Below, piece by piece: positions 41,801 to 50,782 of a stretch of 64,000 nucleotides of DNA (its first letter is position 1; the number at the start of each line of letters is the position of its first letter). Origin of the DNA: Lachnospiraceae bacterium. Its GTDB lineage: Bacteria; Bacillota; Clostridia; Lachnospirales; Lachnospiraceae. Under the pieces are notes generated by a model. That model was given only the letters and a program-made list of their open reading frames with translations. It did not search any database and was not told the origin of the DNA. Both the position numbers and the translations under genes were made by a program. The stretch is taken from the NCBI GenBank assembly GCA_022769625.1, contig JALEJP010000057.1, positions 1 through 64,000 on the forward strand, given 5' to 3'.

Positions 41801-43316
41801 GGTGTGCGGAGAGAAACTGAAGAAAGACGGATTTGATATTCCGTTTGAGACATTCCTGGGATTCAAGGGAAATAAGGAGCCGGATATCGACCTGAACTTT
41901 TCCGGGGATTATCAGGGAAATGCTCACCGCTATACGGAGGTTATTTTTGGAAAAGGGCAGACCTACCGTGCCGGAACCATCGGTACACTGGCAGATAAGA
42001 CGGCATTTGGTTATGTGAAAAATTATTACGAGGAGCAGGGAGAGCGCAAGCGGACCTGTGAGATCAACCGGATCGTGCAGGGCTGTGTGGGTGTGCGCCG
42101 AACCACCGGCCAGCATCCGGGCGGTATCATCGTATTGCCGCTGGGGGAGGAGATTGATTCCTTTACGCCGGTTCAGCATCCGGCCAATGATATGACCACG
42201 GATATCATCACCACCCATTTTGATTACCACTCCATCGACCATAACCTGTTAAAGCTTGATATTCTCGGGCACGATGATCCGACCATGATCCGTATGCTGG
42301 AGGATCTGACAGGGGTCGATGCGCAGACGATACCTCTGGACAATCAGGAGGTGATGTCGCTGTTTCGAAGTACCGAGGCACTTGGCATCACACCGGAACA
42401 GCTTGGGGGCTGTCCCCTTGGTTCTCTTGGTATCCCGGAATTTGGAACAGATTTTGTTATCCAGATGCTGGTGGATACAAAGCCTCAGAGCTTTTCGGAT
42501 CTGGTGCGTATTTCCGGTCTGTCCCATGGTACGGACGTATGGCTTGGAAATGCCCAGACGCTGATCGAAGAGGGAAAGGCTACGATTTCCACCGCCATCT
42601 GTACGCGTGATGATATCATGATCTACCTGATCGGAAAAGGGCTGGACAGTGAGCTTTCCTTCACGATCATGGAGAGTGTCCGTAAAGGAAAGGGACTGAA
42701 GCCGGAGTGGGAGGAGGAAATGCTTCGCCACGACGTACCGGACTGGTACATCTGGTCTTGTAAAAAGATCAAATATATGTTTCCGAAAGCACATGCGGCG
42801 GCCTATGTCATGATGGCATTCCGCATTGCATGGTACAAGATTTTTTATCCGCTTGCCTATTATGCGGCGTATTTCAGTATCCGCGCCTCGGCCTTCAGCT
42901 ATGAGCTGATGTGCCTTGGTCAGGAGAAGCTGGAGCATTATCTGGATGATTATAAAAAGAGAGGCGATTCCCTTTCCAAAAAGGAACAGGATTCGTTAAA
43001 GGATATGAAGATCGTTCAGGAAATGTATGCGCGCGGTTATGAGTTTTTGCCCCTTGACCTGTATCAGGCGGATGCGAGAAGATTCCGGATTCTGGACGGC
43101 AAACTGATGCCTTCCTTAAGCACCATCGACGGCCTTGGAGAGAAGGCTGCAGATGCGGTGATGGAGGCGGCGCAGGAGGGCAGATTCCTGTCAAAGGATG
43201 ATTTCAGAGACCGAACAAAGGTCAGCAAGACGGTCATTGACCTGATGAGTGATCTGGGAATTCTGGGTGACCTTCCGGAGAGTAATCAGCTTTCGCTGTT
43301 CGATCTGGTTGGATAG
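38832..43316 (+). CDS. polC: DNA polymerase III alpha subunit, PolC type
   Basis: This replicative polymerase of Firmicutes is 1494 residues long. Order of parts: N-terminal domain with a Lys/Glu-rich linker (about residues 190-250), OB-fold (EVTIRGQVQSLETRDIRNNKT), PHP domain from about 385 (VELHCHTKMSDMDGV), an inserted DnaQ-like 3'-5' exonuclease from about 470 (YVVFDLETTGFSP, HNASFDMSF, HHRAVDDA), then the polymerase core (GSRGSVGSSFVATM, EPDIDLNFSGDYQ, FPKAHAAAYVMMAFR). The start is at MPKDFFEVF, preceded by GGGAGATTTC. An upstream TTG start is less likely. ispG ends 23 bases before. Confidence 0.96.
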   Translation: MPKDFFEVFPTLEVSDNLRGLFSQAAVTRVTVTSSRDKMRIYLQSTRLLYWQSLREAEREIRRQIFHNAPVDVQIIVKFVLSRQYTPRTLMEEYRESILEELRDYNIFLYNILRQAECTFTSDDEMTLAIEENVVSEGKLEELLQILEKIFCERCGMHFKVQVEMRTPVESKAHKNSEIRIRQEVDEILKKAALHSRKEDLEEKPAEPKKEAARAEQKKTDTKKSEKQEKVPAAPAKRQAGENAGFKRGEGFRSVRRSDNPDVLYGRDFEGESLAIEQIQSEMGEVTIRGQVQSLETRDIRNNKTILMMEITDFTDTIVVKLFAQTEQVPEIVKEIRTGVFLKIRGVTTIDRFDGQLSIGSIFGIKKIPDFRKVRVDTWPEKRVELHCHTKMSDMDGVSDVKDIIKRAKAWGHKAIAITDHGVVQSFPDANHAVSPDEDFKIIYGCEAYLVDDLQDLVVNSRNQSLRDSYVVFDLETTGFSPVANRIIEIGAVKVADGKITEKFSTFVNPQVPIPYRIEELTGINDNMVLDAPTIETILPEFLKFCEGCVMVAHNASFDMSFIEENCRRLGLEREFTIVDTVALARVLMPQLNRFKLDTVAKALKISLENHHRAVDDAGCTAEIFEKFVEMLEARDVTALDGVNELGRSSVEKIRKLPSHHAILLATNDLGRINLYRLVSCSHLKYFNRRPLIPKSEFLRHREGLLIGSACEAGELYQAVLNHRSDQEIARLVNFYDYLEIQPLGNNAFMIKSDRTDVESMEDLREINRKIVKLGEEFGKPVVATCDVHFLDPEDEVYRRIIMAGKGFGDADEQAPLYLRTTEEMLSEFAYLGSEKAEEIVITNPNKIADMCEKISPVRPDKCPPVIPDSDKTLREICYNRAHEIYGEDLPEVVVERLERELHSIISNGFAVMYIIAQKLVWKSNEDGYLVGSRGSVGSSFVATMAGITEVNPLRPHYYCPTCHYSDFDSDYVKPYAGRAGCDMPDRNCPVCGEKLKKDGFDIPFETFLGFKGNKEPDIDLNFSGDYQGNAHRYTEVIFGKGQTYRAGTIGTLADKTAFGYVKNYYEEQGERKRTCEINRIVQGCVGVRRTTGQHPGGIIVLPLGEEIDSFTPVQHPANDMTTDIITTHFDYHSIDHNLLKLDILGHDDPTMIRMLEDLTGVDAQTIPLDNQEVMSLFRSTEALGITPEQLGGCPLGSLGIPEFGTDFVIQMLVDTKPQSFSDLVRISGLSHGTDVWLGNAQTLIEEGKATISTAICTRDDIMIYLIGKGLDSELSFTIMESVRKGKGLKPEWEEEMLRHDVPDWYIWSCKKIKYMFPKAHAAAYVMMAFRIAWYKIFYPLAYYAAYFSIRASAFSYELMCLGQEKLEHYLDDYKKRGDSLSKKEQDSLKDMKIVQEMYARGYEFLPLDLYQADARRFRILDGKLMPSLSTIDGLGEKAADAVMEAAQEGRFLSKDDFRDRTKVSKTVIDLMSDLGILGDLPESNQLSLFDLVG

Positions 43317-43328
43317 AGAGGAGAATTT

Positions 43329-44531
43329 ATGAGTGAAGCAATTGTGACCCTGAAAAAGGGTGAGGGAAGAATGTTGAAATCCGGCGGACTCTGGATTTTT
43401 GACAATGAGATTGAAAGTGTCCTGGGAAGCTTTGAAAACGGAGATATCGTGTCCGTTCACGATTTTGACGGATATGGGCTGGGAAAAGGTTTCATCAACC
43501 AGAATTCCAAAATCCGTGTCCGCATGCTCACCAGAAACCGGCATCAGGAGATTGATGATGATTTTCTCCGGATGCGCGTCAGGGAGGCCTGGGATTACCG
43601 GAAAAAGGTATCCGATACAGGCAGCTGCCGTGTCATCTTCGGGGAGGCGGATTTCCTGCCCGGAATGGTGGTGGACAAATTTTCAGATGTTCTGGTGGTT
43701 CAGTCACTGGCTCTTGGCATTGACCGGCTGAAAGATACCATATTGAGGCTGTTAAAGGAAGTGCTGGCTGAGGATGGCATTGAGATCCGGGGCATCTATG
43801 AGCGCAGTGACGCAAAGGTGCGCCGTCAGGAGGGGATGGAGCTGTATAAAGGCTTTATCGGAGAAACCTTTGATACGAATGTGGAAATTCTGGAAAACAA
43901 TGTCCGCTACCTGGTGGATGTGAAGGATGGACAGAAGACGGGATTTTTCCTGGACCAGAAGTATAACCGGCTTGCCATACAGAAGCTCTGCCGGGATGCA
44001 AAGGTTCTTGACTGCTTTACCCACACGGGATCCTTTGCGTTAAACGCAGGGATCGGCGGTGCGGCTCATGTGCTTGGAGTCGATGCCTCTGAGCTCGGGG
44101 TGGAACAGGCCAGACGGAACGCAGCGCTGAACCATATGGAGGATCGGGTGAAATTTATCTGCCGGGATGTGTTTGAGCTTTTGCCCGAGCTGGAGGAAAA
44201 AGGAGAAAAATTCGATGTGATCATTCTGGATCCTCCGGCTTTTACCAAATCAAGGAATTCTGTGAAAAACGCGGTGAAAGGTTACCGGGAGATCAATCTG
44301 CGTGCCATGAAGCTGGTGCGTGACGGAGGCTTTCTTGCAACCTGCTCCTGTTCCCATTTTATGACATATGAATTGTTTACCCAGACGATTCATCAGGCGG
44401 CCAGAAATGTACACAAACGTCTCCGTCAGGTGGAGTACCGCACACAGGCACCGGATCATCCGATCTTGTGGGCGGCAGAGGAGTCTTATTACCTGAAATT
44501 CTATATTTTCCAGGTCTGTGATGAAAAATAG
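43329..44531 (+). CDS. RlmI-like 23S rRNA cytosine methyltransferase
   Basis: This 400-residue class I SAM-dependent methyltransferase has an N-terminal PUA-like RNA-binding domain (VTLKKGEGRMLKSGGLWIFDNEI), a middle domain (YERSDAKVRRQEGM, DVKDGQKTGFFLDQKYNR) and the Rossmann part. That part has VLDCFTHTGSFALNAG (SAM binding), DVFELLPEL, IILDPPAFTKSRNSV and ATCSCSHFM (catalytic cysteine region). The layout is that of RlmI/RlmK enzymes modifying 23S rRNA m5C. It starts 12 bases after polC behind GAGAGGAGAATTT, probably co-transcribed. Confidence 0.88.
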   Translation: MSEAIVTLKKGEGRMLKSGGLWIFDNEIESVLGSFENGDIVSVHDFDGYGLGKGFINQNSKIRVRMLTRNRHQEIDDDFLRMRVREAWDYRKKVSDTGSCRVIFGEADFLPGMVVDKFSDVLVVQSLALGIDRLKDTILRLLKEVLAEDGIEIRGIYERSDAKVRRQEGMELYKGFIGETFDTNVEILENNVRYLVDVKDGQKTGFFLDQKYNRLAIQKLCRDAKVLDCFTHTGSFALNAGIGGAAHVLGVDASELGVEQARRNAALNHMEDRVKFICRDVFELLPELEEKGEKFDVIILDPPAFTKSRNSVKNAVKGYREINLRAMKLVRDGGFLATCSCSHFMTYELFTQTIHQAARNVHKRLRQVEYRTQAPDHPILWAAEESYYLKFYIFQVCDEK

Positions 44532-44532
44532 A

Positions 44533-44551
44533 CATCATTGTCAAACAATGA
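44533..44551. repeat. Small perfect hairpin after rlmI-like gene
   Basis: ATCATTGT-CAA-ACAATGAT lies 2 bases after the stop codon. It has no T run. It directly precedes the dispersed repeat at 44572. Confidence 0.45.
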
Positions 44552-45145
44552 TTGGCAGGAAAATCCGCTCATTTTTCTACGAAAAATGGCTATTCTCTCA
44601 TGTTTTGCGGGTCCCAAAGTCATGTGGAAGACAGTTATTACCTGTTTACCAACGAAGACAACGATGCCAAAGGCATCGATCTGCGAATGAAGGAGCTGGC
44701 AGAGGCAAAGACGCTGCTGGAAGAACAGCCGAGAAGCTCAAAGCAGCAGGCTGTGGACGAAGCCGTTTCGAATCTGGAAAACGCAAAGAAAGGACTGAAA
44801 CCGGCATCTGCTGTGAAGCCTCAGGAAACAGAAAAAGAGACGCAGAAAGAGGAGCCGCAGGTACAGCCTCCGGCACAGAACCTGAAAAGACCGGTTCTGA
44901 AGGCAGTAAAAAAAGGAAAAAATAAAGTCAAGCTTTCCTGGAACAGACAGACGGCGGCAAACGGCTATCTGGTTCAGATGAAGAAAGGAAAAGCGGCCTA
45001 TCAAACACTGAAAAAGATTACTGCAAACAGAAAAGTCAGTGTGACAACGGGCAAGCTGAAAAAGGGTACCTATAAGTTCCGTGTCAGGGCCTATAATAAG
45101 AGCGTGACAGGAGCATGGTCCAGAACGGTGACGGTAAAATTATAA
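44552..45145 (+). pseudogene. 5'-truncated secreted-protein remnant (helical plus Fn3-like C-terminal part)
   Basis: The frame is open from 44552, but its first ~25 codons are the dispersed repeat at 44572-44623, and it has no ribosome binding site or signal peptide. From about 44630 real-looking protein begins: EDSYYLFTNEDNDAKGIDL, a FIVAR-like helical stretch (QAVDEAVSNLENAKKGLKPAS), an acidic linker (ETEKETQKEEPQ) and an Fn3-like domain (VKLSWNRQTAANGYLVQMKKG...YKFRVRAYNKSVTGAWSRTVTVKL). These are the C-terminal domains of a larger exported protein whose 5' part is missing. It precedes the CotH protein gene, which also ends in Lys-rich beta domains. Confidence 0.55.
44572..44623. repeat. 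Dispersed structured repeat, right module, copy
   Basis: AATCCGCTCATTTTTC-TAC-GAAAAATGGCT is a hairpin followed by TCTCATGTTTTGCGGG and CCCA. It matches 50988-51049 closely (about ten differences over some 52 bases, several in the variable linker). Here the left module is absent, and the sequence runs straight into the truncated gene at 44624. Confidence 0.7.
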
Positions 45146-45211
45146 AGAAAAAGCATAGAGACGGGCAGGATTTTTCTGCCTTGCAAAAATGATGAAGTCA
45201 GGGGAATAATT

Positions 45212-48200
45212 ATGAGACGAAACAGAGTTTTTAAGAAAATAATCAGTGCCGCTCTGGCAGCAATTCTGGCTTTTCAGCCGGCTGCTTCGGTGCCGTGGGC
45301 ACCGGCAGTGGAAGTGTCAGCGCAGGAAACGGTTCAGGTGGGATTTGCACAGTCCTATGCCGGAGTTGGAAAGCCTTTGCAGGCAGTGGTATCCGGTGCG
45401 GAGAATCCGGAGGAGTTGATTTACAAATGGTATGTGGATGATGTCAAGCTTGCAGAGAACAGCGACACGCACGTGCCGGATTCCAGTGAACTCCAGAAGA
45501 CGATCCGGGTTGAGGTGTACTCCGGTATAGATACCGCAGACCAGAAGCTTGGGGAGGCAGAGATGTTCTTCAGCCGGATTCCGGTGGTCTATATTGACAC
45601 GGAAAATGGTGTTGGGATCACAAGCAAAGAGGATTATGTCAACGCAGATATGAAAATCCAGGGAAATGAGACGTATGGCGAAGAGCAGGGTCTGTATGAT
45701 GGAGCCATCGAGATCCGCGGAAGAGGAAACGCTACATGGAACAATCCCAAAAAACCCTATAAGCTGAAGCTTTCATCTTCATCCAATCTTTTTGGTATGG
45801 GTTCCAGCAAGCACTGGGTACTGCTTGCCAATTATACGGATAATTCCCTTCTGAGAAACAAGATATCCTACGATTTTTCCGGAGCCATGGGTATGCCGTA
45901 CATGCAGTCCGTCCATGTGGAAGTAATCCTCAATGGAACATATCTTGGCAACTATCTGTTCTGTGAGCAGGTAAAACTGGAAGAAGACCGGGTGAATGTG
46001 GAAAGCTTCGAGGCAAAGATAAAAGCGGCAGCCAAAGCGATCAGCAAAAAAACGGGTGTGGACAAGGATGATCTGGAGGAAGCCATGATGACGGATCTTG
46101 GATGGGTGACCAGTGACAAGGTAACCTTCCAGGGAAAAGAGTATAAAGTATCCGATTACTGCGAAAAAATTGACATCACAGGCGGTTATCTGTTGGAACT
46201 GGATTATTACGATGATGAGGTTTCACAGATTATAACGGGAACAGGGAAGAGAGTTAAATTTAAGGATCCGGAGTATGCGGTGACAAACGATGAGGTTTAC
46301 GGATATGTAAAGGATTATCTGAATACCTTTGAGACAGCCATTCATTCCAGTGATTTTCATGCCGAGTATCAGGGAAAATCAGTACACTATTCAGAGCTGT
46401 TTGACATGGAGTCCCTGGTGGAATTCTGGCTGGTTCAGGAGGTTTTCTTCAACTGGGACGGTATGAACAACAGCAATTATATGTATAAGGATGTGGATGG
46501 ACTGATCCATTTCGGACCGATCTGGGATATGGATCTGACGGCAGGCAATGGGGGAACCGGTTCTACCACCACATGGCAGACCTTTGGGTTTGATTTCTGG
46601 CAGCATCCCAATCAGTGGTACCGCTCCATTACGAGAGATCCGTATTTCATTGTACAGGCCTGGAATTATTATCATTCCATCCGGGATACCCTGATTACGG
46701 ATATGGTTGACCAGATCTCGGAGCTTGGAGCCATGCTGGAGGAATCCGGAAAAGCTAACAAAGTAATGTGGAAAGGCGCGGATAACTACAGCTCTTCCGT
46801 AAACGGATTTAAAACCTGGATGACAAATCACCTGAAATGGATGGACGAGCAGTTTGCATCACCGGAACAGATGATAAGTTCTCTTGGACAGTATAAAGAG
46901 TATACCTATACACCGAGCAGCAAGATCCGTGTCACGGTGGATGAATCCGGCGAACTTGCAAAGGCAGCCGTAGAGGCAGATGGAATCGCAGAGATCAGTT
47001 ATTATGTAAATGGCCAGTTCGGAGGAAATGTTCCGGTGGAGAATGGAAAGGTCGAAGTGACCATAGAAAATGAGCTGTTAAAGAGCGACGGCACCTGGAA
47101 TACGATTCAGGTGTTTGATGCAGCAGCCAAAGACGTTTCAAATTTTGCAGCCTTTGAAAAACAGGCTGTGGTGGAACCGGAAGAGTTCCAGGGAACGGCT
47201 GTCATCAAAGGAAATGCCATCTCAAATGCAACCCTTAGCTTTGACACAGCAGATCTGAATGATGAGATTGGATCCATACAGTGGATGGCAGACGGACAAC
47301 CCATTGAAGGGGAAAAGGATGCCTATTATCGCGTGACGCCGGATATGGAAGGCAGGGAAATATCTGTTGTGCTGACCGGAAAAGAAAGAGAAGGCCAGGT
47401 GGTCAGCGAACCCACACAGAAAATTGCTGCACCAAAAGTTCCGTCCGACCATCTGATCATCAATCAGGTTTACGGAGGCGGAGGAACGGATGGCGTGCCG
47501 GTTTCCCACAGCTATATTGAGCTTTACAATCCTACGGAAACGAATGTGGATTTAAGCGGTTACAGCATTGGTTATCTTTCCAATCGCAGCAGCAGCAAAG
47601 CAGGATCTACCTCAGGAACCGTACACAGCCTGCAGCTTCAAGGAACCCTTCCGGCAAAAGCATTTTATCTCATCCGCTGTGCGGCAGAGAACACAGCCGG
47701 GGCACAGGTGATTCTTGAGATTACGCAGTTTGACCAGGAGTGGGAACAGACCATTGACAACAAGCAGTATCAGGTGATGCTGATGCAGGGTGACCAGAGG
47801 ATAGACGGGGTAGCGGTCAATGAAGCTGCACTGGAGGGACAGCCGCTGCAGGATCCGGCAGGAGATGAGATCCTTTCAAAGAACAAGTGTGTCCGCCGCA
47901 TCGGTTTTGCGGATACCGATGATAATGTGTCTGATTTTGAAGTGCTGAATCTTACCAAGATTCCGGAAAAAATCAGGACGTCGGTAGGTCCGTTCAGCCT
48001 GGCTGATTATGTACCGGAGGAGAAGCCGGAAGAAAAGCCGGAAGAGAAACCAGGAGAAAAGCCGGAGGAGAAACCAGGTGACCCGGAAAATCCGGGAAGC
48101 GGTGAAACGGTGAAAGCATCGCTGAATGCATCCAACCTGAAGCTGCAGGTGAAACAGAAAGCGCGTGTACTGAAATTGAAGGAGTCTTCTGTGGCAGGTG

Positions 48201-48607
48201 ACCGGATCGTAAGCTGGAGCTCTTCCAATCCGAAGATTGTATCTGTGAACAGCAAAACCGGAAAAATGACAGGTAAGAAGACGGGCACAGCTGTGATTAC
48301 GGCCACGCTGGCAAGCAAAGGGCAGGCTGTGTGCAGGATCACAGTCATCAAAAAGAGGGTTGCCACAAAGAAATTCTCGCTGAGTAAAAAAACGGTGACT
48401 CTGAAAAAAGGGAAAAAGTATCAGATCAAGTTGAAAAAACGTCTTCCACTTACTGCAAATGATAAAATCACGTACCGGTCTGGAAATCGGAAAGTCGCTT
48501 CTGTGACGGCAAAGGGCAAGGTAACCGCCAGGGCAAAAGGAGGTACCTGGATCACAGTCAGAACGGCAGGCAGATTGAAAAAGAAACTGAAAGTAACCGT
48601 AAAATAA
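45212..48607 (+). CDS. Large secreted CotH-kinase-domain protein with lamin-tail and Ig-like domains
   Basis: This 1131-residue exported protein starts with a signal peptide (MRRNRVFKKIISAALAAILAF, cleavage near VSAQE). A CotH-like atypical kinase domain follows: IEIRGRGNATWNNPKKPYKLKL near residue 170, ANYTDNSLLRNKI, and the metal-binding GPIWDMDLTAGN near 440. Later come two beta domains, a lamin-tail domain from about 750 (LIINQVYGGGGTDGVPVSHSYIELYNPT), a PEEKPEEKPGEKP spacer near 935 and two Big_2 Ig-like repeats (SWSSSNPKIVSVNSKTGKMTGKKTGTAVITA). CotH domains phosphorylate proteins in spore coats; in secreted gut proteins their targets are unknown. No sortase motif or dockerin is present. 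Confidence 0.85.
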   Translation: MRRNRVFKKIISAALAAILAFQPAASVPWAPAVEVSAQETVQVGFAQSYAGVGKPLQAVVSGAENPEELIYKWYVDDVKLAENSDTHVPDSSELQKTIRVEVYSGIDTADQKLGEAEMFFSRIPVVYIDTENGVGITSKEDYVNADMKIQGNETYGEEQGLYDGAIEIRGRGNATWNNPKKPYKLKLSSSSNLFGMGSSKHWVLLANYTDNSLLRNKISYDFSGAMGMPYMQSVHVEVILNGTYLGNYLFCEQVKLEEDRVNVESFEAKIKAAAKAISKKTGVDKDDLEEAMMTDLGWVTSDKVTFQGKEYKVSDYCEKIDITGGYLLELDYYDDEVSQIITGTGKRVKFKDPEYAVTNDEVYGYVKDYLNTFETAIHSSDFHAEYQGKSVHYSELFDMESLVEFWLVQEVFFNWDGMNNSNYMYKDVDGLIHFGPIWDMDLTAGNGGTGSTTTWQTFGFDFWQHPNQWYRSITRDPYFIVQAWNYYHSIRDTLITDMVDQISELGAMLEESGKANKVMWKGADNYSSSVNGFKTWMTNHLKWMDEQFASPEQMISSLGQYKEYTYTPSSKIRVTVDESGELAKAAVEADGIAEISYYVNGQFGGNVPVENGKVEVTIENELLKSDGTWNTIQVFDAAAKDVSNFAAFEKQAVVEPEEFQGTAVIKGNAISNATLSFDTADLNDEIGSIQWMADGQPIEGEKDAYYRVTPDMEGREISVVLTGKEREGQVVSEPTQKIAAPKVPSDHLIINQVYGGGGTDGVPVSHSYIELYNPTETNVDLSGYSIGYLSNRSSSKAGSTSGTVHSLQLQGTLPAKAFYLIRCAAENTAGAQVILEITQFDQEWEQTIDNKQYQVMLMQGDQRIDGVAVNEAALEGQPLQDPAGDEILSKNKCVRRIGFADTDDNVSDFEVLNLTKIPEKIRTSVGPFSLADYVPEEKPEEKPEEKPGEKPEEKPGDPENPGSGETVKASLNASNLKLQVKQKARVLKLKESSVAGDRIVSWSSSNPKIVSVNSKTGKMTGKKTGTAVITATLASKGQAVCRITVIKKRVATKKFSLSKKTVTLKKGKKYQIKLKKRLPLTANDKITYRSGNRKVASVTAKGKVTARAKGGTWITVRTAGRLKKKLKVTVK

Positions 48608-48666
48608 GAAAAAGCGAGGTGCCGTACAGGTGCGGCGCCAGAAGGCCGGCATGGCGGGAAACAGAG

Positions 48667-48724
48667 ACAGGCAAGGCGTTGGAATTTTTCAGAGGAAAGG
48701 GATTGACTCTGACGCCTTGCCTGT
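48667..48724. repeat. 13-bp inverted repeat across the trpS promoter
   Basis: ACAGGCAAGGCGT (48667-48679) and ACGCCTTGCCTGT (48712-48724) are perfectly complementary with 32 bases between. The right arm fills the spacer of the trpS promoter. No T run follows, so an operator is at least as likely as a terminator for the upstream gene. Confidence 0.55.
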
Positions 48725-48732
48725 TCTATACT
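48703..48732 (+). promoter_or_regulatory. trpS promoter
   Basis: TTGACT (48703-48708) and TATACT (48727-48732) are 18 bases apart. The leader of about 70 bases is too short for a T-box, and no T-box sequence is seen. Confidence 0.6.
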
Positions 48733-48807
48733 AAATGAGACTGCAGACGGCAGGTCAGCCGTGCAGAGAATGTACCGTTGTGAGCGGTATCAGGAGGAAA
48801 GATACAG

Positions 48808-49902
48808 ATGGAAAAGATTATTTTAACGGGTGACAGACCAACCGGAAAGCTTCATGTGGGACATTATGTAGGCTCCTTAAAGCGCAGAGTGGAGCTTCAG
48901 AATTCCGGTGAATATGACAAGATATTTATTATGATTGCGGACGCGCAGGCTCTGACGGATAATGCGGACAATCCGGAAAAGATCAGGCAGAACATTATCG
49001 AGGTGGCACTTGATTATCTCTCCTGCGGACTGGATCCGGAAAAGAGTACGATTTTTATTCAGTCGCAGGTTCCGGAGCTTGCAGAGCTGTCCTTTTTCTA
49101 TATGAATCTGGTAACCGTGTCCAGACTGCAGAGAAATCCTACCGTCAAATCCGAGATTCAGATGCGTAATTTCGAGACCAGTATTCCAGTAGGATTTTTT
49201 ACCTATCCCATCAGTCAGGCATCCGATATTACAGCCTTCAAGGCAACAACTGTTCCGGTAGGAGAAGATCAGCTTCCGATGATCGAGCAGGCAAGGGAGA
49301 TTGTTCGCAAATTCAATACGGTTTACGGTGAGACTCTGGTAGAGCCTGCTGCTCTGATTCCGGAAAATGAGGTGTGCTGCAGACTTCCCGGTACAGACGG
49401 TAAGGCAAAGATGAGTAAATCTCTGGGCAACTGCATTTATCTGTCCGATACGGAGGAGGAAGTGCGTCAGAAAATCATGAGTATGTTTACCGATCCCAAT
49501 CATATCAAGGTTTCCGACCCGGGAAGCCTGGAGGGAAATGCCGTGTTTACCTATCTAGATGCATTCAGCAGGGAGGAGCATTTTGCGCGTTATCTGCCGG
49601 ATTACAAAAATCTGGATGAACTGAAGGCACATTATCAGAGAGGCGGTCTGGGCGATGTGAAGGTGAAACGTTTCCTCAATGCGGTGATGCAGGAAGAGCT
49701 GGCACCCATTCGCGCCAGAAGAAAAGAACTGGAACAGCACATTCCTGAAATCTATGAGATTCTTCGAAAAGGAAGTGAGACTGCACGTGCGGCTGCAGCT
49801 CAGACTATGGCAGAAGTAAAGCGTGCGATGCGTATCAATTATTTTGAGGATGAGGCGCTGATTCAGGAACAGGCAGCAAGGTTTGCAGCGAAGCAGGATT
49901 GA
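48808..49902 (+). CDS. trpS: Tryptophanyl-tRNA synthetase
   Basis: This class I synthetase charges tRNA-Trp. The 364-residue protein has [17 protein letters not shown] (HIGH motif), [28 protein letters not shown] and the KMSKSLGN loop. It belongs to the longer form with an extra stretch after the first motif, as found in some Clostridia. The start is behind CAGGAGGAAAGATACAG. Its 3' end overlaps the convergent AraC gene by 68 bases. The matching tRNA-Trp is at 5134. Confidence 0.95.
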   Translation: MEKIILTGDRPTGKLHVGHYVGSLKRRVELQNSGEYDKIFIMIADAQALTDNADNPEKIRQNIIEVALDYLSCGLDPEKSTIFIQSQVPELAELSFFYMNLVTVSRLQRNPTVKSEIQMRNFETSIPVGFFTYPISQASDITAFKATTVPVGEDQLPMIEQAREIVRKFNTVYGETLVEPAALIPENEVCCRLPGTDGKAKMSKSLGNCIYLSDTEEEVRQKIMSMFTDPNHIKVSDPGSLEGNAVFTYLDAFSREEHFARYLPDYKNLDELKAHYQRGGLGDVKVKRFLNAVMQEELAPIRARRKELEQHIPEIYEILRKGSETARAAAAQTMAEVKRAMRINYFEDEALIQEQAARFAAKQD

Positions 49903-50782
49903 TTTTTCCGGCTTTTCCGAGCGTACGGTAGGCGGATGGTGTATATCCGATCCCTTCCTTAAATTTGCGGATAAAGTAGCTTACATTCTCAAAACCTGTG
50001 GAAAGTGCGATGGCAAGCACTGGGTCATCCGTGTTCAAAAGCAGTTCACAGGCACGTAAGATGCGGTAATCATTCAGATAACCGGTAAAGGTTTTTCCAA
50101 AATTCTGATGAAAATAGCGGCTGAAGTATTTCGGTGAAAGGTGGAAGTGTTCTGCCAGATCCGAGAGCGTCAGCCGCTTTTTGTAGTTTTCGGAAATGTA
50201 GGTCAGGATTTCGCGCAGCAGGCTTAAGTGTTCCGAAGATGCGGAAACAGCACTGTCACATGCAGGAAGAAACAGGTTATTCTGGAACATACGGCAGAAA
50301 ATCTGAAGAAGCAGTACCTTGGTGGAAAACGTGTAAGCGGTGCTTTTTGTATTGTTTTCCCGGATGATACTGGAAAAGCAGCTCCATATTTCCGGATAGG
50401 CGGGGCAGGAATCAGTGACGGACGGGGGGAAAAGCAGCTTTTTTTGCACCAGAGGGAGAAGATAGCGAGTCTGTACTTCATCAAACAAAGCAAAGTTCAG
50501 AAACTCCATGGGAAATACAAACGCATCATAGAGCACAGAATCAGTATTGCTGTGCATGGTATGAAGATGTTCGGGCATGATAAAAAGAATATCCCCGGCT
50601 GTTCCGGTGCGCGATACCTGGTTGTCTGTCACGATCAGGGTGCCTTTGTGTATCATGAGAATCTCCAGCTCAGGGTGCCAGTGATAATTGACAATATTGG
50701 TAAAAGGCGGCACATCCATGTGGTAAATCTGAAAAGGATAAAAGGTGGTGCCGTGCTTTGTCGATTCCAGAAAACTCTGCAT
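49835..50782 (-). CDS. AraC-family transcriptional regulator
   Basis: This 315-residue protein has an N-terminal cupin-type sensing domain ([37 protein letters not shown]) and C-terminal paired helix-turn-helix domains ([38 protein letters not shown], then [29 protein letters not shown]). The start was set at MQSFLEST behind GAAAGGAGTTTT. The frame continues 100 codons upstream through the dispersed repeat, but that part is not protein-like. It is divergent from the GH31 gene and probably controls it in response to a sugar. Its 3' end overlaps trpS by 68 bases. Confidence 0.85.
   Translation of the reverse strand: MQSFLESTKHGTTFYPFQIYHMDVPPFTNIVNYHWHPELEILMIHKGTLIVTDNQVSRTGTAGDILFIMPEHLHTMHSNTDSVLYDAFVFPMEFLNFALFDEVQTRYLLPLVQKKLLFPPSVTDSCPAYPEIWSCFSSIIRENNTKSTAYTFSTKVLLLQIFCRMFQNNLFLPACDSAVSASSEHLSLLREILTYISENYKKRLTLSDLAEHFHLSPKYFSRYFHQNFGKTFTGYLNDYRILRACELLLNTDDPVLAIALSTGFENVSYFIRKFKEGIGYTPSAYRTLGKAGKINPASLQTLLPVPESAPHPQNN

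Noticed and set aside
48010..48090. Tandem repeat in the CotH gene as a separate genetic element
   Set aside because: It encodes the PEEKP-type spacer in frame and is explained as part of the protein.
48733..48807. T-box riboswitch for trpS or cysS
   Set aside because: Leaders are about 70-140 bases and lack the conserved T-box sequence.
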